A stretch of 64,000 nt of DNA. Source: Chthonobacter rhizosphaerae (lineage in GTDB: Bacteria > Pseudomonadota > Alphaproteobacteria > Rhizobiales > Pleomorphomonadaceae). This document shows positions 44,957-54,247 of the stretch, one piece after another (the first letter of the stretch is position 1; each line of letters starts with the position of its first letter). The notes under the pieces were generated by a model. The model did no database searches. It was not told where the DNA came from and worked only from the letters and a program-made list of their open reading frames with translations. Where the stretch lies: contig NZ_JACDIS010000006.1 in the NCBI RefSeq assembly GCF_013839525.1, positions 124,001-188,000 of the forward strand. The letters are read 5' to 3'. The position numbers and the translations under genes were made by a program.

Positions 44957-45546
44957 GGTCGGCTCTCTCGTCTGGCGCAACACTCCTGCGGCGGCCGCCA
45001 GATTGGCGCGTCGCAGGGACGGCGAATGGACGACCCGTCTCGGGTCTGGCGGGACCTCCTCCCGGGAGCCCGCCGGGGACGCAGAATGCGCGGAGCGCGC
45101 CCCGATCTCCAGGGGCGGAATTCTCATTCGCGCAGGATCCGGGGCAAAATCGTTCCCGCCGCACAGGATGCGGCGTTCACCGCGCGCGCTGGTTTTGCAG
45201 CTTTCGCGCGACGGAGTGCCGCGCTGGGGGCACGCGCGACGGCGGAACATGGCGACAGCGACTGCAGAATGGCGCGCATCCATCCAAGGATACCGCACTC
45301 TCGTGCAAGAAATTCGGACAGGAACCAATGCCCGTGAAGGAAGAGCGCGGTTGCAGCGACAGTGCTGATTCTATTAAGATTACTACGCGGACGCCCTTTG
45401 GCGGCCTTGTTAGGCGCCAGTTAACCACCCGCTGCCACTCTGGGCTTGTGTGTGCCGCCCAAGCAACAGTGCCGGGCGGAATCGTCCTCGCCCAGTGTCG
45501 ACCTGTGCCGCGCAAGCGGAGTATCGGCCGATCGGAGTAATGCGTC
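44957..45546. other. Intergenic region between divergent metY and the opgC-like gene
   Basis: I see no gene in these 590 bases. Frames in it are Arg/Ala-rich noise. The right part from about 45300 to 45430 has more A and T (for example TTCTATTAAGATTACTACG near 45368) and probably holds the promoter of the opgC-like gene. I searched by eye for SAM-I, SAM-II and SAH motifs before metY and found none. Confidence 0.5.
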
Positions 45547-46764
45547 ATGCGAGACGAACGCCTGGACGTTGTCCGGGGTTTGGCTATTGTTGCCATAACC
45601 GTCAACCATATCAGCGGGCTGTTTCTTCACCTAGACGACCTGCCGTTCTACATTCCATCCCTGACGGATCTCGGCTATTCGTCTGCGGCGGAGATCTTCG
45701 TCGCTCTGTCCGGCTATATGGTCGGCCTCGTCTACGTGGGCCGGCCCGGGGCGGGCGGCGTGGTGCTGCAGCGCGCCTGGAAGCTCTATCTCATCAACCT
45801 GTTCGTCTATGGCTGTTCGGCGATCGTCGTGGCGGCCGCGCCCGTTGGTCTGCACGAGGCGTCGCGCTTCATCTATCTGTTCGAGGCGGAGGGGCTGAAG
45901 CCGCTGATCCGCCCGCTGATCCTGTTCGCTCCGCCGGCCTTCCTGGACGTGCTGCCGCTCTACTCGGTGCTCCTCGCCCTGGCCGTGCCGATGATGATGC
46001 TGCTGGTGAAGGCGCCGGGCGTGTTCGCGGCCGTCAGCCTGACGGTCTACGTCGCCGCCCAGATGGTGACCCTCGGCGGCGCGCAGGTGTTTCCGTTCCA
46101 CCGGTTCGACTGGCACTTCAACGTGTTCGCCTGGCAGGCGCTGTTCTTCCTCGGCATGGCGCTCGGCCACCGGCGGCTGCACGGACGGGCGTTCGACTGG
46201 TTCGCGGCCCGGCCGCGCCGCGCCTACGCGACGTTCGCGGCCTTCGCGGCGGCGGCCGTCGTGACCCGGCTCGAGGTCGCCGGGCTGATGCCGGCCCTGC
46301 CGCTGACGGACAAGGGCAATCTCCAGCCGCTCCGGCTCGTTCACAACGCGCTGGTGTTCGCCACGGTGCTGGCCGCGCTCTCCTTCGTGCCCCGAGGCGC
46401 GCGACTGGACTGGCTGCGCCCCGTCGCCCTCCTCGGCCGGCAGTCGCTCGACGCCTTCGCGGCGAGCATCGTGCTGACCTACACGGCGGCCGCCCTGTGG
46501 CTGCATGCGGACGGCGGCGTGCCGGGCTACCTGATCTCGTGCGTGATCGTCACGCTGGCGGTCTTCGCCGTGGCGGTGGCGAGGTCCGGCGTGCCGCTGC
46601 GCGACGCCCTGCCCAGCGCGATCGCCGTGGATGCCGGCGCGGCGCTGATGCGCCAGCCGTTCGCCCGCCGCCTGGACGGCCGTCGGCTGGGATTCGGTCA
46701 TCCGGCCCCGCGTTCGCCGCGGGTGGAGATGGCGACCCGGGACCAGGCGCGCACGTCGCCCTGA
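45547..46764 (+). CDS. OpgC-like acyltransferase membrane protein
   Basis: The 405-residue protein has about ten TM segments. It begins MRDERLDVVRGLAIVAITVNHI with the Asp/Arg and His expected of OpgC/acyltransferase-3 proteins, followed by SSAAEIFVALSGYMVGLVYVG typical of OpgC. OpgC succinylates periplasmic glucans in E. coli. No opgGH genes are visible here. The cellulose operon starts 1.6 kb downstream on the same strand, so decoration of an exported beta-glucan is a possibility by position. The C-terminal 45 residues are a polar tail. Confidence 0.86.
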   Translation: MRDERLDVVRGLAIVAITVNHISGLFLHLDDLPFYIPSLTDLGYSSAAEIFVALSGYMVGLVYVGRPGAGGVVLQRAWKLYLINLFVYGCSAIVVAAAPVGLHEASRFIYLFEAEGLKPLIRPLILFAPPAFLDVLPLYSVLLALAVPMMMLLVKAPGVFAAVSLTVYVAAQMVTLGGAQVFPFHRFDWHFNVFAWQALFFLGMALGHRRLHGRAFDWFAARPRRAYATFAAFAAAAVVTRLEVAGLMPALPLTDKGNLQPLRLVHNALVFATVLAALSFVPRGARLDWLRPVALLGRQSLDAFAASIVLTYTAAALWLHADGGVPGYLISCVIVTLAVFAVAVARSGVPLRDALPSAIAVDAGAALMRQPFARRLDGRRLGFGHPAPRSPRVEMATRDQARTSP

Positions 46765-46969
46765 AAGGTGTCGGCCGCGGCCATGCGCGAGGCGCAAACC
46801 TGCGGCCGTTAACCATGCGGGCGGTGTTCTGTCGGTTACGGCTTGATCGGACCCGGAAGCAGGCCCAGTATATATTCTGTTAATCATAACTCACCGGTTC
46901 GACGCGACCCGGTCGCGCAGTCGCGCGGCCGTGGCGGCGGTGCGTCGACCGGCGACGACGAGGTGTGCA

Positions 46970-47761
46970 ATGGCGTCCTTGTCCGAGACCGTCCGGTCCG
47001 CGCAACTGCAATGGCACGCCGTGTGGCAGCCCGCGTTTCTGGCCCTTGCGCCGATGATCGTCACGGCGGCGGTCTGGCTGCCGGCCATCTTCAGCGTGTT
47101 CGGGCTTCCGCCCGTGGCGGTCCTCATCGCCGGGCTGATCTTCCTGCTCGGCCGGATGGCCGAGGAACGCGCGCCCGACATCCAGATGGAAGCGCCGAAG
47201 ACGGCGGCCGAGCGCTATACGGCGATCCTGCTGCGCCATCGGGACGAGACCCTGGACGCCCAGACCAAGGCCCGCTTCCATGCGGTGCTGACGGCGCGCG
47301 GGTTCCGGCTGCCGAGCCCGCAGGTGGAAGCGGCCGGCACCGTGCAGGCGGACCGGGCCTACCAGGAGGCGGCCGAGTGGCTGATGCGGCGGACGAGGAG
47401 CCTTTCGGAGTTTCCCGACCTCGCGGCCCGGCGGTCCGACTACCTGCAGCGGCTCAACCTTCTCGCGTTGAAGCCGATCGGCATCATCATGGCGGTGGCG
47501 GGCGTCGCCATCAACGGCTGGTTGGTGCACCGGTACTTCCTGTTCGAGGGGGTCGAGTTCTGGATAGCCCTCGCGCTGGCGTTCGTGTCGTTCGGCGCAC
47601 TGGCCATCTGGAAGAACGCCATCACCGGGCCGATGGTGGAGGACGCGTCCCGCGCCTATGCCGCCGACCTTCTCGGCACGTGCGACACGATCGCGGGCGG
47701 TGGCTCCAGCCGGCCGTCGTCCATGCGATACGAGTGGGTGGCGGGCGTCGCGGACCACTGA
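46970..47761 (+). CDS. Unrecognised four-TM membrane protein upstream of the cellulose operon
   Basis: I do not recognise this 263-residue protein. It has two TM segments near the N-terminus (about residues 21-60), a soluble middle of about 110 residues rich in charged helices (KTAAERYTAILLRHRDETLD, YQEAAEWLMRRTRSLSEF), two further TM segments (about 165-210), and a short polar tail. No catalytic motif is evident. ATG 46970 has a GACGAGG element. It lies 205 bases after the opgC-like gene and 578 before bcsA, on the same strand. A link to polysaccharide export is positional only. Confidence 0.72.
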   Translation: MASLSETVRSAQLQWHAVWQPAFLALAPMIVTAAVWLPAIFSVFGLPPVAVLIAGLIFLLGRMAEERAPDIQMEAPKTAAERYTAILLRHRDETLDAQTKARFHAVLTARGFRLPSPQVEAAGTVQADRAYQEAAEWLMRRTRSLSEFPDLAARRSDYLQRLNLLALKPIGIIMAVAGVAINGWLVHRYFLFEGVEFWIALALAFVSFGALAIWKNAITGPMVEDASRAYAADLLGTCDTIAGGGSSRPSSMRYEWVAGVADH

Positions 47762-48339
47762 GCGCCGGCCGAGGCCGCCCTGCCCCTGACGGAAGGTCGC
47801 CAACAGGACGCCTCCCGGCGCCCGACCTCATCACACGCACGACTTGGCCGGGGGTGACCCGGCCGGCGTCCTTGCGGCGCGGCGGCCGAGACTGGCTTCG
47901 GGTTTCGGTGTCGGCGGAGCCGAGGCCCGTGACGGGTGGTCCGGGGCAACACGGCCGGTCACGCCGCCAGACCTATGCAGTTCTTCCTAACTGATAAAGT
48001 CTTCCTGCGATCTTCCCTGATTTTCCAGGTTTCCGCGCAATATTCGATTAACCACCGCATTACGAACTTCGCTGCCATCCGCTGTGGCCGAGGAACCTTC
48101 CGGCGCGCCAATGTTCCGGCCGGTGGCGGCGATTTCGCTATCTTTACCGCTCTTTTGCGCATGTCTTGTGCGGTTACCCTTACTCGCGACGTGAGCCTTG
48201 CACAGAAACCGGGCAGCTCTTGCCGTAGAGGCATGGTGCCCGCCGGGTGCGTCCAGATCCTGTAAACCATGACCGTTTACACGTAGTACTGGCCACTGAT
48301 GCTATCCGCTGTTGCATGTCGACTAGTACGAGGGTTCAC
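47762..48339. other. Long leader/promoter region before bcsA
   Basis: These 578 bases contain no gene I can support. The first 220 are GC-rich, whereas 47985-48330 is clearly less so and should contain the bcs promoter and a long untranslated leader. I looked for a cyclic-di-GMP (GEMM) riboswitch core in 48150-48270 and did not find one. Confidence 0.5.
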
Positions 48340-50550
48340 ATGCGTGCAGTCCTATACTTTGCCGGGGTAGCGTCCTTCGGCCTCTATTTGTTGTTGCTGT
48401 CCTTGCCGGTCGGCCCCGACGCGCAGGTCGTGCTCGGGATAGCCGGCCTCGCGACCATGATCGTCATCGATCGGCTCGGGCTGAAGCACGCCGGTCGCAT
48501 CGTGTTTCTCACGATCGGCCTCGCGCTCGTCGTCCGCTACATCGTGTGGCGCGCCACGAGCACGCTGCCGCCGACCAACGAGGCGCTGAACTTCGGCGCC
48601 TCGCTGATGGTGTTCGGGGCGGAGCTCTTCTGCTTCATCACCATGCTGCTCGGCCTGTTCGCCGTCGCCCGGCCCGTGGACCGGAAGCCAGCGCCCCGTC
48701 TGCCGGCCGACCAGGCGCCGACGGTCGACGTGTTCGTGCCGACCTACAACGAGGACCTGGAGATCGTCGCGGCCACCCTCGCCGCCGCGAAGGCCATGCG
48801 CTACCCGGACGGCAAGCTGACCGTCTACCTCCTGGACGACGGCGGCACCGACCAGCGCTGCGAGTCCGAGGACGAGGAGGTCGCCGCGACCGCCCGCAAG
48901 CGCCGGGAGGTCTTCTCGCGTGCTTGCGCCGATCTGGGCGTCATCTACCACGCCCGCGAGCGGAACGTGCACGCCAAGGCCGGCAACCTCAACGGCGGCC
49001 TCGGCGTCTCCAAGGGCGAGCTCGTGGTGGTGTTCGACGCGGACCACGCGCCGTCGCAGGACTTCCTGGAGGAGACCGTCGGCTACTTCAGCAAGGACTC
49101 GCGCCTCTTCCTGGTCCAGACGCCGCACTTCTTCCTCAACCCGGACCCGATCGAGCGCAACCTCGACACCTTCTCGTCCATGCCGTCCGAGAACGAGATG
49201 TTCTACGGCGTCATCCAGAAGGGCCTCGACAACTGGAACGCGGCCTTCTTCTGCGGCTCGGCGGCGGTGCTCCGTCGCGAGGCCCTGGAGGAAGTGGGCG
49301 GCTTCTCCGGCGTGTCGATCACCGAGGACTGCGAGACCGCGCTCGACCTCCATTCGCGCGGCTGGAACAGCGTCTACGTGGACAAGCCGATGATCGCCGG
49401 CCTGCAGCCGGAGACCTTCGCGTCCTTCATCGGTCAGCGCTCGCGCTGGTGCCGCGGCATGATCCAGATCCTGCTCCTGAAGAACCCGGTGTTCCGCCCG
49501 GGCCTCACGCTGGCGCAGCGCATCTGCTATCTGTCGTCGTCGCTCTTCTGGATGTTCCCGCTGCCGCGCGCGGTGTTCCTGATCGCCCCGCTGCTGTTCC
49601 TGTTCCTGGACATGCAGATCTACAAGGCGACCCTGGAGGAGTTCTTCGCCTACACGGTGATCTACATGGGCGCGCTGCTGCTGATGCAGAGCCACCTCTA
49701 TGGCCGCGTGCGCTGGCCGCTGATCTCGGAACTCTATGAGTACGTGCAGTCCGTGCGGCTGTTCCCGGCGGTGTGGACCGTCATCTTCAACCCGCGCCGT
49801 CCGAAGTTCAACGTGACCGACAAGGGCATCTCGGTGGAGAAGAACTATCTCTCCGAACTGTCCCTGCCCTACTACGTCATCTTCGGCGTGCTCCTCCTCG
49901 GCCTCGTGGTCACCATCGGCCGCTATGTCACCGAGCCGGACACCCGCGGCCTGATCCTGATCGTGGGCGTGTGGAACTTCCTCAACCTCGTGATCGCGGG
50001 CCTCGCCCTTGGCGTGGTGTCCGAGCGGCGCGAGCGCCGGCGCATGCCCCGCGTCAGCGGCTCCAAGCATGCGGCGGAACTCCTCTACGACGGCGTCGCC
50101 CTGCCGGTCGTGGTCACGGACGTCTCGTCGGGCGGCCTCAAGATCCGCCCGAACGACACCGTGCCGTCGGGCTTCGGTACCGGTCGGCAGGCCCTGCTGC
50201 GGGTGCCGGTGGAGGCCCGCGTCGGCCAGCCGGCCGAGGTGATCGAGGTGTCGGTCTACGTCGCCAACGCCGGGCGCACCCAGTCGGGCCGCTACTACGG
50301 CCTGAAGTTCGCCGGCACCGGGCAGGACCGCTTCCGGCTCGTGGCCGCGCTCCTCTATGCGGACCTCGATCCGCTCGGCAACAGCCGTTTGAAGCGCCGC
50401 ATCCGCCGCTTCATGCCGCTCTTCCTGATCCGCGTGATCGCGTGGTCCGCCGGGCAGACCGCCCGGGGCATGTCCTACGCGCTCTTCCACCGCAATCCCG
50501 AGACGTCGGACCAGGGAGCCCCGGAGAAGGCCGCCAAGGCGACCAACTGA
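48340..50550 (+). CDS. bcsA: Cellulose synthase catalytic subunit
   Basis: The 736-residue protein has N-terminal TM segments, then the GT2 catalytic core with LLDDGG (D166/D167), DAD (233-235), TED (328-330) and QRSRW (366-370). A further TM block follows, then a C-terminal PilZ domain with RRERRRMPR (about 562-572) and DVSSGG (594-599), the cyclic-di-GMP site. It polymerises UDP-glucose to cellulose and extrudes it. ATG 48340 is chosen for its GAGGG element; ATG 48316 and GTG 48247 are possible but lack one. Confidence 0.95.
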   Translation: MRAVLYFAGVASFGLYLLLLSLPVGPDAQVVLGIAGLATMIVIDRLGLKHAGRIVFLTIGLALVVRYIVWRATSTLPPTNEALNFGASLMVFGAELFCFITMLLGLFAVARPVDRKPAPRLPADQAPTVDVFVPTYNEDLEIVAATLAAAKAMRYPDGKLTVYLLDDGGTDQRCESEDEEVAATARKRREVFSRACADLGVIYHARERNVHAKAGNLNGGLGVSKGELVVVFDADHAPSQDFLEETVGYFSKDSRLFLVQTPHFFLNPDPIERNLDTFSSMPSENEMFYGVIQKGLDNWNAAFFCGSAAVLRREALEEVGGFSGVSITEDCETALDLHSRGWNSVYVDKPMIAGLQPETFASFIGQRSRWCRGMIQILLLKNPVFRPGLTLAQRICYLSSSLFWMFPLPRAVFLIAPLLFLFLDMQIYKATLEEFFAYTVIYMGALLLMQSHLYGRVRWPLISELYEYVQSVRLFPAVWTVIFNPRRPKFNVTDKGISVEKNYLSELSLPYYVIFGVLLLGLVVTIGRYVTEPDTRGLILIVGVWNFLNLVIAGLALGVVSERRERRRMPRVSGSKHAAELLYDGVALPVVVTDVSSGGLKIRPNDTVPSGFGTGRQALLRVPVEARVGQPAEVIEVSVYVANAGRTQSGRYYGLKFAGTGQDRFRLVAALLYADLDPLGNSRLKRRIRRFMPLFLIRVIAWSAGQTARGMSYALFHRNPETSDQGAPEKAAKATN

Positions 50551-50588
50551 TCCCCTGCCCCCGCCTCTCGTTGAAAGGACTATCGCCG

Positions 50589-52967
50589 ATGCGTTCTATC
50601 CTTCGCGCGTCCGTGTCCCGTCTGGCGGCCGTCGGCCTCGCCGCGATGGTGCCGGCCGCAGCCCTCGCCCAGGATCTTCCGGGCGTGTTCGACCCCCTGT
50701 CGCCGCCCTCGGCCGTGGTGGCCGAGAAGCCGGTGGTGATCCGCCCGCTGCCGGCCTCCCCCGATGAACTGGTTCTGCGCGGCGAGTACGACCGCCTGAA
50801 CCTGCCGGTCTACCTGAGCCCGTCGGAAGCGGCGGAAGCCCGGGCGCTGAACGTCCGGATCTCCGAGCGCGCCGTGTCCGACCTTCCCGAGAGCGCGGCC
50901 ATCACCGTGCTCGTCAACGGGCAGGTGGTGTCGAGCGTGCGCGGCGAGGACGTGGCGATCGGCGAGGACATCCGCGTCCCGCTGTCCCCCGGCATTCTGA
51001 CGCCGGGCTTCAACGCCGTCGCGTTCGTGGTCGAGAACCAGCACCGGGTCGATTGCACGCCGGAGGCGACGTACGAGCTCTGGACCCGGCTCGACGCCCA
51101 AAGCACCGGCTTCGTCTACAGCGTCGCGCCGGCGCTGACCGATACGCTCGCCAGCCTGCCGTCCGTGCTTCAGCGCAGCAGCAGCGGCGGGGCCTTCCGG
51201 CTGGTCGTGCCGGCCGGGATGGATGCCGAGACGACCGGCGCCATGGTGCAGGCCATCCAGTCCGTCGCCATCGCGGGTTGGACCTGGAAGCCGACCGTCA
51301 CCGTGGTGGACGCGCCCACCGGCGCGCCCGGCACGGAAGTGCACGTGGTGCCGCCGTCCGCCCAGCAGCAGCTGCGCAGCCGCGGCGGCGCCGAGCTCTC
51401 GCGGGGCTTCTGGGTCGTGCCCGCGAAGGACATGCCGGGCCGTCTCGACCTCGCCTTCGTGGCCGACTCGGCCGGCGACCTGAAGGCGATCGCGTCGCGG
51501 ATCGCGGACGAAGGCCGGGCTCGCCAGGCCGAGGGCACCGCGGACGGCCTGATCGCCCTCGGTGAGAACCTCGTCCGTCCGATCAGCGGCGAGACGACGC
51601 TGCAGCTCGCCGACCTCGGCTTCGAGAGCGTCACCTTCGCCGGCCGGCGGTTCTCCGACGACGTGCGCGTGGCGCTGCCGCCCGACTTCTTCGCCTCCGG
51701 CTACGGCACCGTCAAGCTGAAGCTGGAGGGCGGCTATTCGCCGGGCCTCACCCGCGACAGCGAACTGGTCGTGCGCGTCAACGGCCGCGTGGCGGTGACG
51801 CTGCGCATGGCCGACGGCGACGGCGACAGCTTCGTCCAGCAGGAACTGCGGATGCCGCTCACGCTGTTCCACCCGGGCATCAACGCCGTGTCGTTCGAGG
51901 CGATCACCCGCACGAGCGACGATCTCGTCTGCGATCCCGCGACCCGGACCACGGGCTCGGGATCCCCGCGCTTCGCCCTTCTCGACACCACCAGCCTGGA
52001 GTTCCCGACGCTCGCCCGGACCGGCAGCCTGCCGGAGATGAGCTCCGCGGTCGCCTACGGCTTCCCTTACGTGAAGGGGTCCGATCCGGTGCCGTTCTAC
52101 GTGCCGGGCCGCGACAACGCTTCGCTCGGCGCCGCCGCCACCCTGGCGCTGCGCATGGCGGTGAACCTCGGCCAGCCGGTTCCGGTGGACCTGAAGCTGG
52201 CCCAGCCGGCCGCCGCCGCGACGGGCGGCATCGTGGTCGGCCCGCGGCCGTCGCTGCCTTCCTGGCTCAATGGCGTCGCGATGGCGACAGCGCCGGCGCC
52301 CGTGCGGGAGGCGGTCGCCCGGCCTGCGAACCAGCCCGCCGCGCAGCCGGTCGCCCCGGCGCCCCAGGTGCGGCAGACCCTGAACCCGTTCACGGCGCCC
52401 GCCGCGGATGACGGGGACGGATGGCTGCCCACCTCGCTCGTGTCCGCGGTGGACCCGCGCACCTGGCGCATGCCGACGATCGACGTCCACCACTATTTCG
52501 TCCGCCTCGCCGAACGAACCTTCGGCCGGCCGGCGGCCGTCCCGACCGCACCGCTCGGGGCGGGCGACCTGGTGATCGCCCAGGCCGCGGCCCTGCCGCC
52601 GGGCGTCCCCGCGTGGGAGGCGCTCTACAAGGTGGGCCTGCGGCCGACCACCTGGACGGTGGTATCCGCGCTCGACGAGGCATCGCTCGCCACCGGCATG
52701 GCGCGGTTCGCCGGCCAGGACGGCTGGGACCGGGCCTACGGTCAGCGGATGATCAGCCGGGCCGACGGGATCGAGACCGAAGCGGCCGTGACCGGCACGC
52801 AGGTCGTGTTCGCCACCCAGGAGCTGACGATCGGCAACGCCCGGCTGACGCTCGCCGGCTGGCTGTCGAACAAGGCCGGGCTCTACATGGCCCTGGTGGT
52901 GGCCGTCAGCGCGCTTCTCGGAGCCATCGCGTTCGCACTAGCGCGGCTGAACGGCGCCAAGGAGTGA
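50589..52967 (+). CDS. bcsB: Cellulose synthase regulatory subunit BcsB
   Basis: The 792-residue protein has a signal peptide (about 1-27, ending ALA), paired carbohydrate-binding-like and ferredoxin-like modules (VLVNGQVVSSVRGEDVAIGE, then VVENQHRVDCTPEATYELWT), a low-complexity Ala/Pro segment (about 575-600), and one C-terminal TM helix (LYMALVVAVSALLGAIAFALA). This is BcsB, the periplasmic partner that docks on BcsA and guides the nascent glucan. It follows bcsA by 38 bases. Confidence 0.93.
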   Translation: MRSILRASVSRLAAVGLAAMVPAAALAQDLPGVFDPLSPPSAVVAEKPVVIRPLPASPDELVLRGEYDRLNLPVYLSPSEAAEARALNVRISERAVSDLPESAAITVLVNGQVVSSVRGEDVAIGEDIRVPLSPGILTPGFNAVAFVVENQHRVDCTPEATYELWTRLDAQSTGFVYSVAPALTDTLASLPSVLQRSSSGGAFRLVVPAGMDAETTGAMVQAIQSVAIAGWTWKPTVTVVDAPTGAPGTEVHVVPPSAQQQLRSRGGAELSRGFWVVPAKDMPGRLDLAFVADSAGDLKAIASRIADEGRARQAEGTADGLIALGENLVRPISGETTLQLADLGFESVTFAGRRFSDDVRVALPPDFFASGYGTVKLKLEGGYSPGLTRDSELVVRVNGRVAVTLRMADGDGDSFVQQELRMPLTLFHPGINAVSFEAITRTSDDLVCDPATRTTGSGSPRFALLDTTSLEFPTLARTGSLPEMSSAVAYGFPYVKGSDPVPFYVPGRDNASLGAAATLALRMAVNLGQPVPVDLKLAQPAAAATGGIVVGPRPSLPSWLNGVAMATAPAPVREAVARPANQPAAQPVAPAPQVRQTLNPFTAPAADDGDGWLPTSLVSAVDPRTWRMPTIDVHHYFVRLAERTFGRPAAVPTAPLGAGDLVIAQAAALPPGVPAWEALYKVGLRPTTWTVVSALDEASLATGMARFAGQDGWDRAYGQRMISRADGIETEAAVTGTQVVFATQELTIGNARLTLAGWLSNKAGLYMALVVAVSALLGAIAFALARLNGAKE

Positions 52968-52969
52968 CG

Positions 52970-54247
52970 ATGGCCCGCCACACCCGATCCCTCGTCGTTC
53001 TGGCGGCCGCGGCGGCCGTCGGCGGCATGGTGACGGCCGCGGAGGGCGAAAACTTTGTCTTCTCCAGGACCCCTCCGGCCCTGGAGACGCCCACCGATGC
53101 CCCACCTCATCCTCCAGGGCCGGCCAATTTCGTGTTCGTTACCAGGTCGGACCCGGAGCCGGCGCCGTCCGCACCCAAGGTCCCGACGCCGAGTTTCGTC
53201 TACATGCCCCCGCTGCCGCGATCGAACCCGGTCCCGACCGTCGAGACGCCCGACCAGGCCGTGCTGCTGGGCGAGCAGATCGAGGCGTTGTGGCTGCGGT
53301 TCAAGAGCCGGCATGTGGACGCGACCGGGCGGGTGATCGACAACGCGAACGGGTCCATCTCCCACTCGGAAGGCCAGGGCTACGCCATGGTGCTCGCCGC
53401 CCGGATGGGCGACCGCGCCACCTTCGACCGGATCTGGGCCTGGACACGGGCCGAGCTGATGGCGGGCGGCGGGCCGTTCGCCGCGTGGAAGTGGGACCCG
53501 AAGGCCTCGCCGCACGTAACGGATCCGAACAACGCCACGGACGGCGACCTGCTGATCTCATGGGCCCTCGCTCTCGCGGCGGACCGGTTCCAGGAGACCG
53601 GCTATCGGGACGAGGCGGCGCGGATCGCCCGGGCGATCTACACCGAGCTGACGGTGGAGATGCCGTTCGGGCGCATCCTCCTGCCGGGCAAGGTGGGGTT
53701 TTCGGCGGACGACCGGGATGACGGTCCCGTCGTGAATCTCTCCTACTGGATCTTCCCGGCGCTCGACGCCTTGGCGGCCCTGACGCCCGATCTCGACTGG
53801 GCCGCCGTGAACCGGGCCGGACGGCACCTCCTGCAGGTCGGCCGCGTCGGCCCGCTCCGGCTGCCGCCGGACTGGCTGTCGCTGGCCGGGCCGGATCCGG
53901 TGCCGGCGGCGGGGTTCGATCCGGTGTTCGGCTACAACAACGCCCGCATCCCGCTCTACCTCGCCCTCGACGCCAAGGCGGTGCGGGCGGAGTTCCTGCC
54001 CTATGCCGGGCAATGGAACGCGGCCGACGACCTCGGCCCCTTCGTGATCGACGTCACCACCGGGGCGGCGCACGACACCCTCGGCGGCGGCGGCTTCAAG
54101 CTGGTCGCCTCCCTGACCGACTGCATCGTCAACCAGACCCGCGTGGACCCCCGGCTCCTCGCGATCGACGACACATTCTACTACCCCGCTGCGCTGGGGC
54201 TGCTTGCCCTGATCAGCATCAAAGAGGGTCACCTGGCATGTCTGTGA
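52970..54247 (+). CDS. bcsZ: Glycoside hydrolase family 8 endoglucanase of the cellulose operon
   Basis: The 425-residue protein has a signal peptide (about 1-25), a proline-rich linker (about 30-95), and a GH8 domain. ISHSEGQGYAMVLA supplies the general acid Glu134, and NATDGDLLISWALALA is the usual active-site block (Asp191/Asp193). BcsZ trims cellulose in the periplasm during export. It starts two bases after the bcsB stop, and its end overlaps the TPR gene by ten bases. The N-terminal linker makes it longer than the usual 370 residues. Confidence 0.92.
   Translation: MARHTRSLVVLAAAAAVGGMVTAAEGENFVFSRTPPALETPTDAPPHPPGPANFVFVTRSDPEPAPSAPKVPTPSFVYMPPLPRSNPVPTVETPDQAVLLGEQIEALWLRFKSRHVDATGRVIDNANGSISHSEGQGYAMVLAARMGDRATFDRIWAWTRAELMAGGGPFAAWKWDPKASPHVTDPNNATDGDLLISWALALAADRFQETGYRDEAARIARAIYTELTVEMPFGRILLPGKVGFSADDRDDGPVVNLSYWIFPALDALAALTPDLDWAAVNRAGRHLLQVGRVGPLRLPPDWLSLAGPDPVPAAGFDPVFGYNNARIPLYLALDAKAVRAEFLPYAGQWNAADDLGPFVIDVTTGAAHDTLGGGGFKLVASLTDCIVNQTRVDPRLLAIDDTFYYPAALGLLALISIKEGHLACL

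Noticed and set aside
44957-45200. SAM-II or SAM-I riboswitch before metY
   Set aside because: MetY genes of alphaproteobacteria often have one, but I could not find the conserved core (for example GCTAAAG) or the stem arrangement in either class.
46970-47761. CBASS-type or other defence effector with TM segments
   Set aside because: Membrane effectors with this size exist, but no nucleotidyltransferase or other defence gene is nearby, so the claim has no support.
48150-48270. Cyclic-di-GMP (GEMM) riboswitch before bcsA
   Set aside because: A GCACAGAAACC segment looks superficially similar, but the conserved GCAAAGCC part and the tetraloop receptor are missing.
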